In this document: one piece after another, positions 51,037-59,436 of the stretch | Layout of the letters: each line of letters begins with the position of its first letter | Numbering within the stretch: the first letter of the stretch is position 1 | Source: Paraburkholderia sp. BCC1884 | Lineage (GTDB): Bacteria > Pseudomonadota > Gammaproteobacteria > Burkholderiales > Burkholderiaceae | Assembly: GCF_900996225.1 (NCBI RefSeq) | Contig: NZ_CAAJGL010000101.1 | Coordinates: 248,001-312,000, forward strand | Length of the DNA: 64,000 nt | Direction: 5' to 3' | Made by a program: the position numbers and the translations under genes | Notes under the pieces: generated by a model | The model's database searches: none | What the model was told of the DNA's origin: nothing | The model's input: only the letters and a program-made list of their open reading frames with translations

Positions 51037-52746
51037 CTATCCGGCGCGGGGCAACTGTGGCTCCGGCATCGGTTTGACGCGGTTGACAGCGCAATAAGCG
51101 CCGGTGGCGGTTTGCCCGGCGAGCCTGATGTCGCCGTTTGCCGGCGCCTTGAAAAAGGCAGTCCAGCCGCTGTATCCCGCTCGGTGCCCGTAGACCTTGC
51201 GCATGTCGTCTCGCTGCGCACCGGATATGCCGGTTCCCAGCGTCGTTCCTGCCGCGTCGGTGATGACCACGGCGTGCGGCACCTCGCTGTCGGCGGGGGC
51301 ATAGATCCATCCTGTCGCGCGATCGATGCCGGCAGTCGTCGTGGCCGAAATGTCGTCGATAGCGCCGTCGCAGGACGACGATGCGTGGATCGCATCCGGC
51401 GGCACGAGGTAGTCGGGCTGATCCGCCGCGAAGAGGGACAGTTTCGCCGCCTCGGCATCTCGCGCGATTGCGGCCAGCACGTCCGGGAATGGATAGAGCG
51501 GCCTCGTGACCGACGCATCGTAGACATGAGCGCGCAGCGCGAGACCTGCGACGAGTCGCGCGTAAGTCTGGTCCTGGTCGGTCCTCAGCATGAGGCGCTG
51601 AGCCGACGCGACGATCACGATGGCCAGCACCGCCACTAGCGCGACGCGTTTGCGCTGCTTTGCGGAGCGGCTGTTCAGCGCGGCAAAGATAATCAGGGCG
51701 AGCCAGCCGGCGAGCGAGGCCGTCGTGTAGCGTGAGGCCAGCGCGGATTCCACGCCGGACCACAGTCTGCCGCCGGCGGTCAGTAAGGCGTTGCCGGCAA
51801 TGAACAACGCGAACACCAACAATGCGAGGCCTTGCGGATGCCGCTCGCCCGGCTGGAGCGCCCTGACGCCATACACCGCGAGTGCCGCGAGCGCGAACGC
51901 GCCGGCGATATAGCCGCCCACCAGGCCGAGTCTCGCGCCAAAGGCGGGCGCACCGAGGTAGAGCAAGACGAAACGCAATGCGATAAACGGATGCAGACTC
52001 AGCCCGGTGGTCAGGTCGCCGCTACTGGGCGACTTGTGCCAATCGAGGAAATACGCGAGCCATACGGCGACCGTCACAGCGGTGAGCAACACGAGCTCGC
52101 GCGGCTTCAGTCGCACATACACCGCCTGAGCGATGAGCACCGGAAATACCAGCACGCCGCTCGACATCGAGTAAGCGGCAAGCCAGCCGCTCGCCAATGC
52201 TGCGATAAACCATCCAGACGATTTGCCGCGCTCGCCGCGCGCTTGCGCTTCGGCGCACAGGTCGATCGCATGGAACGCGAGCAGGGCAAAGAGGTAGACC
52301 GCGAACCACTGGCTCTGAAAGCCCCACGTGAAGTTCTCTTTCTGGACCCACGAAAAGGCGAACACGAGCACGCAGCCCGCCAGGCCAAAGCGGGCTTCAC
52401 GCGAAAGCGTCGCGCGATGATGGATCGCGATGCGCCAGAAGGTGACAGCCAGCGCGCCCGCCAGTACGAGATTGGCGGCAAGCGACAACACATTGCGTCC
52501 GCCGAAATAGCGGACATCGGGGAAAAATATCAGCCGCGAGAACGTGAGGCGATGTTCGTTGTGCTGTTCGAAGAACGCGCGCCACGGGTCCTGCATGGCG
52601 CGCAGATAGAAACCGATGGTGCCGTCCCACGAGTCGCCGATCGGCAGCGGCGAGAAGTGCTGCCACACGCCGAGCGTCGTGGTCGCGAGCGTTATTACGC
52701 CCAGCGCGAACAGGGCGTAATAACGAAAACTTGCGGGCCGACTCAT
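51037..52746 (-). CDS. Multipass membrane protein, candidate GT-C arabinosyltransferase
   Basis: A 569-residue protein, start ATG 52746, with about 11 hydrophobic helices and a soluble tail of about 150 residues. The first extracytoplasmic loop reads PLPIGDSWDGTIGFYLRAM, then FFEQHNEHRLTFSRLIFF: acidic D residues and a His-rich stretch like those of GT-C transferases that use lipid-phosphate sugars. Its tail (TGWIYAPADSEVPHAVVITD, QRDDMRKVYG, YSGWTAFFKAPANGD, GAYCAVNRV) resembles the C-terminus of the protein at 45826-48222. It is 16 bases after dprE2. Likely role: periplasmic transfer of the sugar made by the operon. Confidence 0.65.
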   Translation of the reverse strand: MSRPASFRYYALFALGVITLATTTLGVWQHFSPLPIGDSWDGTIGFYLRAMQDPWRAFFEQHNEHRLTFSRLIFFPDVRYFGGRNVLSLAANLVLAGALAVTFWRIAIHHRATLSREARFGLAGCVLVFAFSWVQKENFTWGFQSQWFAVYLFALLAFHAIDLCAEAQARGERGKSSGWFIAALASGWLAAYSMSSGVLVFPVLIAQAVYVRLKPRELVLLTAVTVAVWLAYFLDWHKSPSSGDLTTGLSLHPFIALRFVLLYLGAPAFGARLGLVGGYIAGAFALAALAVYGVRALQPGERHPQGLALLVFALFIAGNALLTAGGRLWSGVESALASRYTTASLAGWLALIIFAALNSRSAKQRKRVALVAVLAIVIVASAQRLMLRTDQDQTYARLVAGLALRAHVYDASVTRPLYPFPDVLAAIARDAEAAKLSLFAADQPDYLVPPDAIHASSSCDGAIDDISATTTAGIDRATGWIYAPADSEVPHAVVITDAAGTTLGTGISGAQRDDMRKVYGHRAGYSGWTAFFKAPANGDIRLAGQTATGAYCAVNRVKPMPEPQLPRAG

Positions 52747-52762
52747 TCAGACGCTAGAGGTT

Positions 52763-53503
52763 TTACAGCGACGCGCGTTTGAACAGGAATCGCGGCACGG
52801 ATCGAATGATCAGCATGATGATTGCCCAGAACCAGCGGGTGTAGAGCACGTCCTTGCGCTTCTCGACTGCGCGCACGATGTCGGTTGCTACCTGATCCGG
52901 CGTTGCCACCAGCGGGCCGGGCAAGGGCAGGCCGGCGGTCATCGGCGTGGCGACGAAGCCCGGCTTGACGGTCACGACGTGGACGCCCGACTTGAACAGG
53001 CGCGCGTTCAAGCCTTCGCAGAAGGCCGACAGCGCGGCCTTCGCGCTGCCGTACAGGTAGTTCGACGGCCGGCCGCGGTCGCCTGCGACCGATGAGATCA
53101 CCGCCAGCGCGCCGCGCTTCTGCGCTTCGAGGAGGTTGGCGATCGGCGTCAACAGAGCGATCACGGACACGGCATTCGTGTTGAATTCGCGCACCGCGAC
53201 AGCAGCGTCGGCCTGGCAGGCAGCCTGATCCGGCAGCGTGCCGGGCGCGACCAGCACGATATCCAGCGCACCGAGTTCTCGCCGACATTGCTCGAGCATG
53301 GCGGCGTGCCGGTCGAGGTCGTCGATGTCGAGCTGATAGCTGGCGGCCAGTTGCGCGCCGCGCGCGGTCAGATCCGCCGCGACCTGTTGCAGGCGTTCAC
53401 CATTGCGGCCGACGAGAAAAAAGCGTGCGCCCTGGGTCGCCCATTGGCGTGCGCAGGCGATGGCGATCGCCGACGTGGCGCCGACGATAAGAATGTTTTT
53501 CAT
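52763..53503 (-). CDS. dprE2: DprE2-like decaprenyl/polyprenyl-phosphoryl-keto-ribose reductase
   Basis: A 246-residue SDR, start ATG 53503, overlapping dprE1 by four bases. It has ILIVGATSAIAIACARQW, AVISSVAGDRGRPSNYL and the Y151-GSA-K155 catalytic pair, then KSGVHVVTVKPGFVATPMTA. Its C-terminus (FWAIIMLIIRSVPRFLFKR) matches the hydrophobic, Pro-Arg-ended tail of mycobacterial DprE2 as recalled. DprE2 reduces the 2-keto intermediate from DprE1 with NADH to give polyprenyl-phosphoryl-D-arabinose. The paired, overlapping order DprE1-DprE2 is the arrangement found in mycobacteria. Confidence in the reaction depends on the neighbours, since SDRs are numerous. Confidence 0.85.
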   Translation of the reverse strand: MKNILIVGATSAIAIACARQWATQGARFFLVGRNGERLQQVAADLTARGAQLAASYQLDIDDLDRHAAMLEQCRRELGALDIVLVAPGTLPDQAACQADAAVAVREFNTNAVSVIALLTPIANLLEAQKRGALAVISSVAGDRGRPSNYLYGSAKAALSAFCEGLNARLFKSGVHVVTVKPGFVATPMTAGLPLPGPLVATPDQVATDIVRAVEKRKDVLYTRWFWAIIMLIIRSVPRFLFKRASL

Positions 53504-54816
53504 GTTCGAGTGGTCCGTTCCCAGAAGCGCGAGAGCAGTGCGGGATCGCGCAGCGCTTCGAGTTGCTGCCATTGAGGGTAGGCGGCGCGAAAGTCGGCGC
53601 CGGACATATGGGCGTCTTTGGCCGGGTAGATGCGTCCGCCGGCTTCACGCACGATGGCGTCGAGCCTGGCAAAAAGTTTGAGGTTCACTGCATCGCGCTG
53701 CGGGAAGTCGAGTGCGAGCGAGGTCCCCTCGCGCGGAAACGACAATAGTCCCGGCGATTGCACATCGCCGCAGCGTTTGAGCACGGCGAGAAACGAGCCC
53801 GTGCCGCTGCCGGCAATTGCATCGAGAATCGCGCGGGTGGCTTCGCGCGCGGTGACCGGCGGCACGACGCATTGATATTGCTGAAAGCCCGCGCGGCCGT
53901 AAATACGGTTCCATTCCAACAGACTGTCTAGCGGATAGAAGTAAGCGTCGTAACTGACCTGTGCGCTGACCTCACCACGCTGCTGCTTCTGGTAGTAAAG
54001 CTCGTTGAGCGCGCGCAGCGTGAAGCGGTTGAAGACGGGCACCGGCAGCGTGAAAGGCACAGTGCGCTTCTTGCGCCGCGCGACTTCGAGCGGGCCGTTC
54101 TGCGCGTGATCGCCGACCATGAAGATGCCGCGGCCGAGCGCCGAGCCGCGGCTCTGGCAGTCCACCCACGCGACGCTGTACTCATGCAGCGAATCGAGCC
54201 GCTCCGAGAGCGCGAAGAATTCGTCGAGATTCTCGAAGCGGATGCTCGTCACGTCGATCAGGCTCGAGCGGATCGGCATCAACTGGATTTCGGCCCACAG
54301 GATCAGACCGGTGAGCCCCAGGCCGCCAATCGTGGCGGCGAAGTAGTCGGGCTGTTCGTCGGGCGAGCATTCGAACTGCGTGCCGTCGCTGCGCGCCAGC
54401 GCAAAGCGCCGCACATGGCGCCCAAACGTGCCGCGCACGTGGTGGTTCTTGCCGTGGACGTCGTTGGCGATCGCGCCGCCCAGCGTGGCGTACTTGGTGC
54501 CGGGCGTGACCGGCAACATCCAGCCGCGCGGAATCGCGACGTCGAGAATCTGTTCGAGCGTGACACCCGGCTCCGCGCGCAACACGCCGCTTTGCCAGTC
54601 TGCCGAGATCAGACGGTCGAGCGGCAGCGTCTGCACGACCTGACCGGACGCGGCCAGACAGCTGTCACCGTAGCTGCGGCCATTGCCGAAGGCGAGGGCG
54701 GTGCCGCTCGCGCGGCTCGCTTCGGCCCATGCCGCGCGGGCGCCGTCACGCCAGGCAACGACGTGTGCTTCCTGCGGTACGTTCGGGTAATGGCCCCATG
54801 ACAGCACGGTCTTCAT
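53500..54816 (-). CDS. dprE1: DprE1-like FAD-dependent polyprenyl-phosphoryl-beta-D-ribose 2-oxidase
   Basis: A 438-residue vanillyl-alcohol-oxidase-type flavoenzyme, start ATG 54816. The FAD loop is G44-NGRSYGDSC, and ANDVHGKNHHVRGTFGRHVR (H121, H125, H126 within it) matches the DprE1 substrate/FAD site very closely. YPAKDAHMSGADFRAAYP near the C-terminus keeps the catalytic-region Lys (K400). DprE1 oxidises C2 of decaprenylphosphoryl ribose in the periplasm-facing membrane leaflet. At the position of the mycobacterial Cys387, where benzothiazinones bind, the sequence has Ala368 (SLALDF instead of NICVDF, alignment recalled). UbiA and DprE2 homologues flank it. Confidence 0.9.
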   Translation of the reverse strand: MKTVLSWGHYPNVPQEAHVVAWRDGARAAWAEASRASGTALAFGNGRSYGDSCLAASGQVVQTLPLDRLISADWQSGVLRAEPGVTLEQILDVAIPRGWMLPVTPGTKYATLGGAIANDVHGKNHHVRGTFGRHVRRFALARSDGTQFECSPDEQPDYFAATIGGLGLTGLILWAEIQLMPIRSSLIDVTSIRFENLDEFFALSERLDSLHEYSVAWVDCQSRGSALGRGIFMVGDHAQNGPLEVARRKKRTVPFTLPVPVFNRFTLRALNELYYQKQQRGEVSAQVSYDAYFYPLDSLLEWNRIYGRAGFQQYQCVVPPVTAREATRAILDAIAGSGTGSFLAVLKRCGDVQSPGLLSFPREGTSLALDFPQRDAVNLKLFARLDAIVREAGGRIYPAKDAHMSGADFRAAYPQWQQLEALRDPALLSRFWERTTRT

Positions 54817-54819
54817 CGT

Positions 54820-56244
54820 TTAGATGGCCGCCCAGAACACCAGGCCGCACAGCACGACGACCGCGAGACTGACGCGGTCGCGTGCGGCGAAGACGATCGG
54901 GTCGTCGTGCATCAGACCACGGTGCGCGATGATCCAGGTGCGGCTGACCCAATACAGCAGCAGCGGACACGCGAGCCAGATGATCTGCGGATGGTGGTAC
55001 ATGCTCAGGGTCTTCGCATCCTGGATGTACAGCGCCAGCACCAGCACCGCGAGGTAGCCCGACGCCGTGCCGAGCGATGAGATCAGCGGCAGGTCGCTGG
55101 CGACATAGCCCCGTCCGCGCGTCTTGACGAGCCCACGTTCGCGCATCGAATGCAGTTCCGCGTAGCGCTTCACGAGCGCGAGACTCAGGAAGATGAACAT
55201 CGAGAACGCGAGCAGCCAGAACGTCAGCTGGGCGTCGACCGCCGCCGTGCCGGCGACGATGCGGATGGTGTAGAGCGTAGCCAGCACCACCACGTCGACC
55301 ATTACCTGACGCTTGAGGAACATGGAATACGCGAGTGTCAGCACGTAATAGCCGAGCAGCACCACGCAGAATTCCCAGGGCAGGAATAGCCATGCCATGG
55401 CAAACGATCCCACCAGCAGGACAGGGAAGAGTGCGATCCCCCAGGTGAGCGGCAGCGCGCCCGAAGCAAGCGGACGTTTGCGTTTGACGGGGTGGTGGCG
55501 GTCGTCTTCGAGATCGAGCAGGTCGTTGAGCAGATACACGCTCGACGCGCACAGGCCGAACGTGAAAAACGCCAGCACGGCAGCCAGCGCGAGTTCCGGC
55601 GACGAGAGCTTATGCGCGGCCAGCAACGGCACGAAGATCAGCAGATTCTTCAGCCATTGATGCAGCCGCAAGGATTTGGCCCAGGTCTTCATGGAGGGCG
55701 GGCGCGACTCGATCACGCGCTCCACGTTGCCGATCTTGCGGGCGGCGCGTTCCACGCCACTGGAAGGATTGACCACGTACGCGCGATCGGCCGATTGCCA
55801 GACCGCGACGTCGTCGTGCGAATTGCCGGCGTAGTCGAAACCCTTTTCGCCGTACTCGGCCACCAGCAGGTCGCGCTTGTTATGTGAGGACAGGTTGACG
55901 TCGCCGTTGGTGGCGAAGGTTTTGTCGAACAGTCCGAGGTGAGCCGAGATGGCGTGCGCGTAGCGTTCGTGGCTGGCCGTGGCGAGCACGAGCGAGCGAC
56001 CGGCGTCGCGCTCGGCCTTCAGCCATTGCAGCACGGCGGGGTCGTAGGGCAGCACGCTGACGTCCACGTTCGTCGCCTCGGCGAGGCGCGCTTTCAGGCC
56101 CGGCTTACCGTCGCGCGCGAGCCAGAGCAGCGGCTCGTAAAAGCGGTGCGGTGCGGCCTTCAGATAGGCGAATCCGGACTCGATCAGGACGTCTGAGCGA
56201 ATCAACGTGCCATCGAGATCGACGACTAAGGGTCTGCTGCGCAT
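54820..56244 (-). CDS. HAD phosphatase-UbiA fusion, polyprenyl-phosphoribose synthase-like
   Basis: A 474-residue two-domain protein, start ATG 56244. The HAD part (1 to about 190) starts PLVVDLDGTLIRSD with D9 and D11, and has LVLATASHERYA and DYAGNSHDDVAVW. The UbiA part (about 190-474) has the first Asp motif N240-D-LLD-LEDDR, continuing HHPVKRKRPLASG, and about nine helices. That motif is the one in the mycobacterial 5-phospho-ribosyl-transferase Rv3806c, which moves PRPP phosphoribose to polyprenyl phosphate. The HAD part may remove the 5-phosphate, a step done by a separate protein in mycobacteria (inference). First gene of the operon; the dprE1 start follows 3 bases after its stop. Confidence 0.88.
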   Translation of the reverse strand: MRSRPLVVDLDGTLIRSDVLIESGFAYLKAAPHRFYEPLLWLARDGKPGLKARLAEATNVDVSVLPYDPAVLQWLKAERDAGRSLVLATASHERYAHAISAHLGLFDKTFATNGDVNLSSHNKRDLLVAEYGEKGFDYAGNSHDDVAVWQSADRAYVVNPSSGVERAARKIGNVERVIESRPPSMKTWAKSLRLHQWLKNLLIFVPLLAAHKLSSPELALAAVLAFFTFGLCASSVYLLNDLLDLEDDRHHPVKRKRPLASGALPLTWGIALFPVLLVGSFAMAWLFLPWEFCVVLLGYYVLTLAYSMFLKRQVMVDVVVLATLYTIRIVAGTAAVDAQLTFWLLAFSMFIFLSLALVKRYAELHSMRERGLVKTRGRGYVASDLPLISSLGTASGYLAVLVLALYIQDAKTLSMYHHPQIIWLACPLLLYWVSRTWIIAHRGLMHDDPIVFAARDRVSLAVVVLCGLVFWAAI

Positions 56245-56586
56245 TCAGTCTGCCCGGTGGGCGGTAATTATGTTGGTGAGCGAGATGACGATGGTCGGCC
56301 GCGCTGGCGCAGCCTGTATCCACCCAATGAGTGACCACTTGGAGTTTGGCGGCGTTACTTTACTATTCCGGGATAATGCGCACAACCTTACAGGGCAAAC
56401 GCCTGATTTTGCAGCGCGTTATTCGGAGTGTGGATGATAATTAGGGTTTGATTCGGCTGATTCCGCGATAGTGAGCCGTAACAAAAGGAAATGGCAGTTG
56501 CCGAAGCCGCCAAATTTGAGCAAACTTCGGTTTTGTTGCGGCCACACAACGAAGTGTCGTCTAAAAAGGCACGCAGTTTCTTACCT
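56245..56586. other. Divergent intergenic region, promoters of both flanking operons
   Basis: About 340 bases between the minus-strand arabinose-type operon and the + strand GT2 gene. GATAAT occurs at 56373-56378 and again at 56435-56440, possible -10 elements for the + strand, but -35 matches are poor. No gene is supported; 56491-56586 could be read as an N-terminal extension of the next gene, but its codon use is low in third-position GC, unlike the gene body. Confidence 0.4.
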
Positions 56587-57441
56587 ATGAAAGTTCCGAG
56601 CGCGCCGCATTCCCCAACCGCACTGTCCGCGGGCTTGTCCGTATCCGTGGTGGTTTATCGGCCTGATATCGAGCAGCTCGATTCGACCCTGGTCAGCCTT
56701 GGCGCCGCGTGTGACACGCTGCGCGAGCACCGGCCGATGCTGCCGCTCGCGCTTTATCTCGTCGATAACGGCGGCCTGCCCGACGCGTCGGCGTCCCTCG
56801 ACGATCTGCGCTCGCACGGCGTTGCCGTCACGGTCATTTCCGGTCACGGCAACGTCGGCTATGGCCGGGGCCACAATCTGGCGATCGAGCGCAGCAACAG
56901 CCGCTATCACCTGGTATTGAATCCCGACATCGACCTTGCCCCCGACGCGCTCGCGCAAGCCCTCGATTTCTTCGACGTTCATACGGACGCCGGCTTGCTC
57001 ACCCCCTGGATCGGCGACGAAGCCGGGCATCAGCAGTTCCTTTGCCGTCGTTACCCGACGCTGCTCGATCTGTTCGTGCGCGGTTTCCTGCCGTCGCGGC
57101 TGCGGCAGTTGTTCGCACGGCGTCTCGCGCGCTACGAAATGCGCGATAGCATCAACGCGCGCGACGTGGTGTGGGACCCGCCTATTGTCAGTGGCTGTTT
57201 CATGTTATTCCGCACGCCCGTGCTGAAACAGCTCGCGGGTTTCGACGCGCGCTACTTCCTGTACTTCGAGGATTACGACCTGAGCCTGCGCGCGCACGAC
57301 GTGACCCGGGTCGCCTATGCGCCCGCCGTACGGGTACTGCATCACGGCGGCGGCGCGGCGCGCAAAGGCTCCGCGCACATCCGCATGTTCCTGGCCTCGG
57401 CGTACAAGTTCTTCAATCGATTCGGCTGGAAGTGGCTATGA
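56587..57441 (+). CDS. GT2-family glycosyltransferase, rhamnosyltransferase-like
   Basis: A 284-residue GT2 enzyme. ATG 56587 is preferred over ATG 56491, since the extra 32 codons have atypical base use and the AAAGG before 56491 is too close. Features are SVSVVVYRPDIEQLDSTL, LYLVDNGGLPD, NVGYGRGHNLAIERS, YHLVLNPDIDLAPDAL, and SGCFMLFRTPVLKQLAGFD with YFLYFEDYDLSLRAHD. This matches the family of cytoplasmic rhamnosyl and similar O-antigen transferases. It overlaps the epimerase gene by ATGA and belongs with the WbpV/WbpL/WbpM-like group. Confidence 0.88.
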   Translation: MKVPSAPHSPTALSAGLSVSVVVYRPDIEQLDSTLVSLGAACDTLREHRPMLPLALYLVDNGGLPDASASLDDLRSHGVAVTVISGHGNVGYGRGHNLAIERSNSRYHLVLNPDIDLAPDALAQALDFFDVHTDAGLLTPWIGDEAGHQQFLCRRYPTLLDLFVRGFLPSRLRQLFARRLARYEMRDSINARDVVWDPPIVSGCFMLFRTPVLKQLAGFDARYFLYFEDYDLSLRAHDVTRVAYAPAVRVLHHGGGAARKGSAHIRMFLASAYKFFNRFGWKWL

Positions 57442-58394
57442 GTCATGTGCTCGTCAGCGGAGCCAACGGGTTCGTCGGCCGTGCGCTGTGCCGCGCGCTA
57501 CTCGCGGCGGGTCACACGGTCACCGGCCTGGTACGACGCGCAGGGCAACTCGAGAGCGGCGTAAGCGAGTGGGTCGACGCCAGCGTCGATTTCTCCGGCA
57601 TCGACACGGCATGGCCCGCCGATTTGCAGGTCGACTGCGTAGTGCATCTGGCCGCGCGCGTGCACGTGATGCGTGAAGAAGCCGCCGATCCCGAGGCAGC
57701 CTTTCACGCGACCAATGTCGACGGCGCACTGCGCCTCGCTCGAGCCGCGCAGCATCATGGCGTGCGACGGTTCGTTTTCGTCAGCAGCGTGAAGGCGCTG
57801 GCCGAAGCTGACAACGGCCGGCCATTGCGCGAGGACGACGTGCCCGCGCCGCAAGACCCGTATGGGCGTTCGAAACTGGCGGCGGAGCAGGCCCTGTCGA
57901 ACTACGGCGAAGCGGCCGGACTCGACGTCGTGATCGTGCGGCCGCCACTGGTTTACGGTCCCGATGTGCGCGCCAATTTTCTGCGCCTGATGGACGGCAT
58001 CTGGAAGCGCGTGCCCTTGCCGCTGGGTTCGATCGACGCGCGGCGCAGCCTCGTCTACGTCGACAATCTCGCCGACGCGCTGATGCATTGCGCGCTCGAT
58101 CCGCGCGCGGCGCATCAGTGCTTTCACGTCGCCGACGACGAGACGCTGACCGTCGCCGAACTGGCGCAAGCACTCGCGAGGCATCTGCAGAAGTCCGGCC
58201 GCCTGTTGCCGGTGCCGCCGGGCTGGCTTCATCTTGCCGGTCGCCTGACGGGACGCACCGCGCAGGTCGACCGGCTGGTCGGCGCATTGCAGCTAGACAC
58301 GACTCACATTCGCACACTGCTCGGCTGGCAAGCGCCCTTTTCCACCGACGAAGGGCTGGCGCAAACCGCCCGCTGGTATCGTTCCACGCACTGA
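57438..58394 (+). CDS. UDP-sugar 4-keto reductase/epimerase (WbpV-like)
   Basis: A 318-residue extended SDR starting at ATG 57438. VLVSGANGFVGRALCRALL binds NAD(P), FVFVSSVKALAE provides the Ser, and D-P-Y142-GRS-K146 is the catalytic pair; VYGPDVRANFLRLM and SLVYVDNLADAL follow. In Pseudomonas WbpV/WbpK-like reductases turn the WbpM product into UDP-D-FucNAc or UDP-D-QuiNAc, which WbpL places on undecaprenyl phosphate. The gene order epimerase, WbpL-like, WbpM-like is the same here. C4 stereochemistry of the product cannot be told from sequence. Confidence 0.85.
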   Translation: MSHVLVSGANGFVGRALCRALLAAGHTVTGLVRRAGQLESGVSEWVDASVDFSGIDTAWPADLQVDCVVHLAARVHVMREEAADPEAAFHATNVDGALRLARAAQHHGVRRFVFVSSVKALAEADNGRPLREDDVPAPQDPYGRSKLAAEQALSNYGEAAGLDVVIVRPPLVYGPDVRANFLRLMDGIWKRVPLPLGSIDARRSLVYVDNLADALMHCALDPRAAHQCFHVADDETLTVAELAQALARHLQKSGRLLPVPPGWLHLAGRLTGRTAQVDRLVGALQLDTTHIRTLLGWQAPFSTDEGLAQTARWYRSTH

Positions 58395-58406
58395 GAGCGC
58401 GCAAAC

Positions 58407-59426
58407 TTGACGGATCTTTCGACTTCTTCGCCCTGGCTTGCCGTGGCCGCGATCGCGCTTGGCGCGGCGTGCGTCTGCGCGCTGATCCTGTGGGCGCTCC
58501 TCAAGAGCGGCATCGCCTGGCGGCTGGCGACGGATATTCCTAATGACCGGTCGCTGCACGTCGCGCCGACACCGCGCGTAGGCGGCTGGGGCATCGTGCC
58601 GGTGGCGGTCGCGGCGACGCTAATACTGGCGCCAGGCCTGTGGGCTGCGGCACTAGGCACGGCGTTTCTCGCGGCCATTTCGCAAATCGACGACCGCCGC
58701 GGCTTGCCGGCGCGTGTGCGTTTCGCCGCTCATCTGCTGGCCGTCGTCGGGCTGGTCGTGTTGTTCCCCGCTGCGGCGCCCTGGTGGGTACTGGTAATTC
58801 TTGCGTTTTTGATGATCTGGCTGGTTAATCTCTACAACTTCATGGATGGCGCCGACGGTCTCGCGGGCGGCATGGCGTTGTTCGGCTTCGCGGGCTATGC
58901 CGCAGCCGCCTTGCTGAGCGCCCATCCGTTGCCCGAGCTGGCGTGGTCGGCGACGGCCATTTCAGGCGCCGCACTCGGCTTCCTGTTGTTTAATTTCCAC
59001 CCTGCGCGCATCTTTCTCGGCGACGCCGGCTCCATCTCGCTGGGCTTTCTGGCAGGCGCACTCGGTTACTGGGGCTGGCGCGGCGATGTCTGGCCGGTCT
59101 GGTTTCCGATCCTCGTCTTCGCGCCGTTCATCGCCGATGCGTCGATCACACTGGCGCGGCGCCTGCTCCGTGGCGAAAGATTTTGGCAAGCGCATCGCGA
59201 GCACTACTATCAACGTATGGTGCGTGCCGGAGCCGGGCACGCCAGGACAGCTTTGACGTGGTATGTACTAATGGTAGCTGGCATAATGCTTGCTATTTTT
59301 GCGCTTGGTCAGTCCGCGATTGTGCAGTCGTGCGTGCTGGCAGGTTGGAGCGTCGTTCTCTGCGTCGCAGGTGCGGTTGTCGATAGACGCTGGCGCCGTT
59401 TCCAATCAACCCTGTCCGATAACTGA
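58407..59426 (+). CDS. wbpL: WbpL-like undecaprenyl-phosphate glycosyl-1-phosphate transferase
   Basis: A 339-residue PNPT-family (MraY/WecA) membrane enzyme with about 10 helices. No ATG is available; TTG 58407 with GAGAGCG upstream is the likely start, GTG 58443 the alternative. NDRSLHVAPTPRVGGWGI is the Asp-containing cytoplasmic loop, N141-LYNFMDGADGLAGG holds the catalytic Asp motif, IFLGDAGSISLGFL follows, and HREHYYQRMV is the HxH-type loop that recognises the donor. It moves a UDP-amino-sugar phosphate onto undecaprenyl phosphate, starting a glycan. It is 12 bases after the WbpV-like gene. Confidence 0.9.
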   Translation: MTDLSTSSPWLAVAAIALGAACVCALILWALLKSGIAWRLATDIPNDRSLHVAPTPRVGGWGIVPVAVAATLILAPGLWAAALGTAFLAAISQIDDRRGLPARVRFAAHLLAVVGLVVLFPAAAPWWVLVILAFLMIWLVNLYNFMDGADGLAGGMALFGFAGYAAAALLSAHPLPELAWSATAISGAALGFLLFNFHPARIFLGDAGSISLGFLAGALGYWGWRGDVWPVWFPILVFAPFIADASITLARRLLRGERFWQAHREHYYQRMVRAGAGHARTALTWYVLMVAGIMLAIFALGQSAIVQSCVLAGWSVVLCVAGAVVDRRWRRFQSTLSDN

Positions 59427-59436
59427 GGTAACGCTG

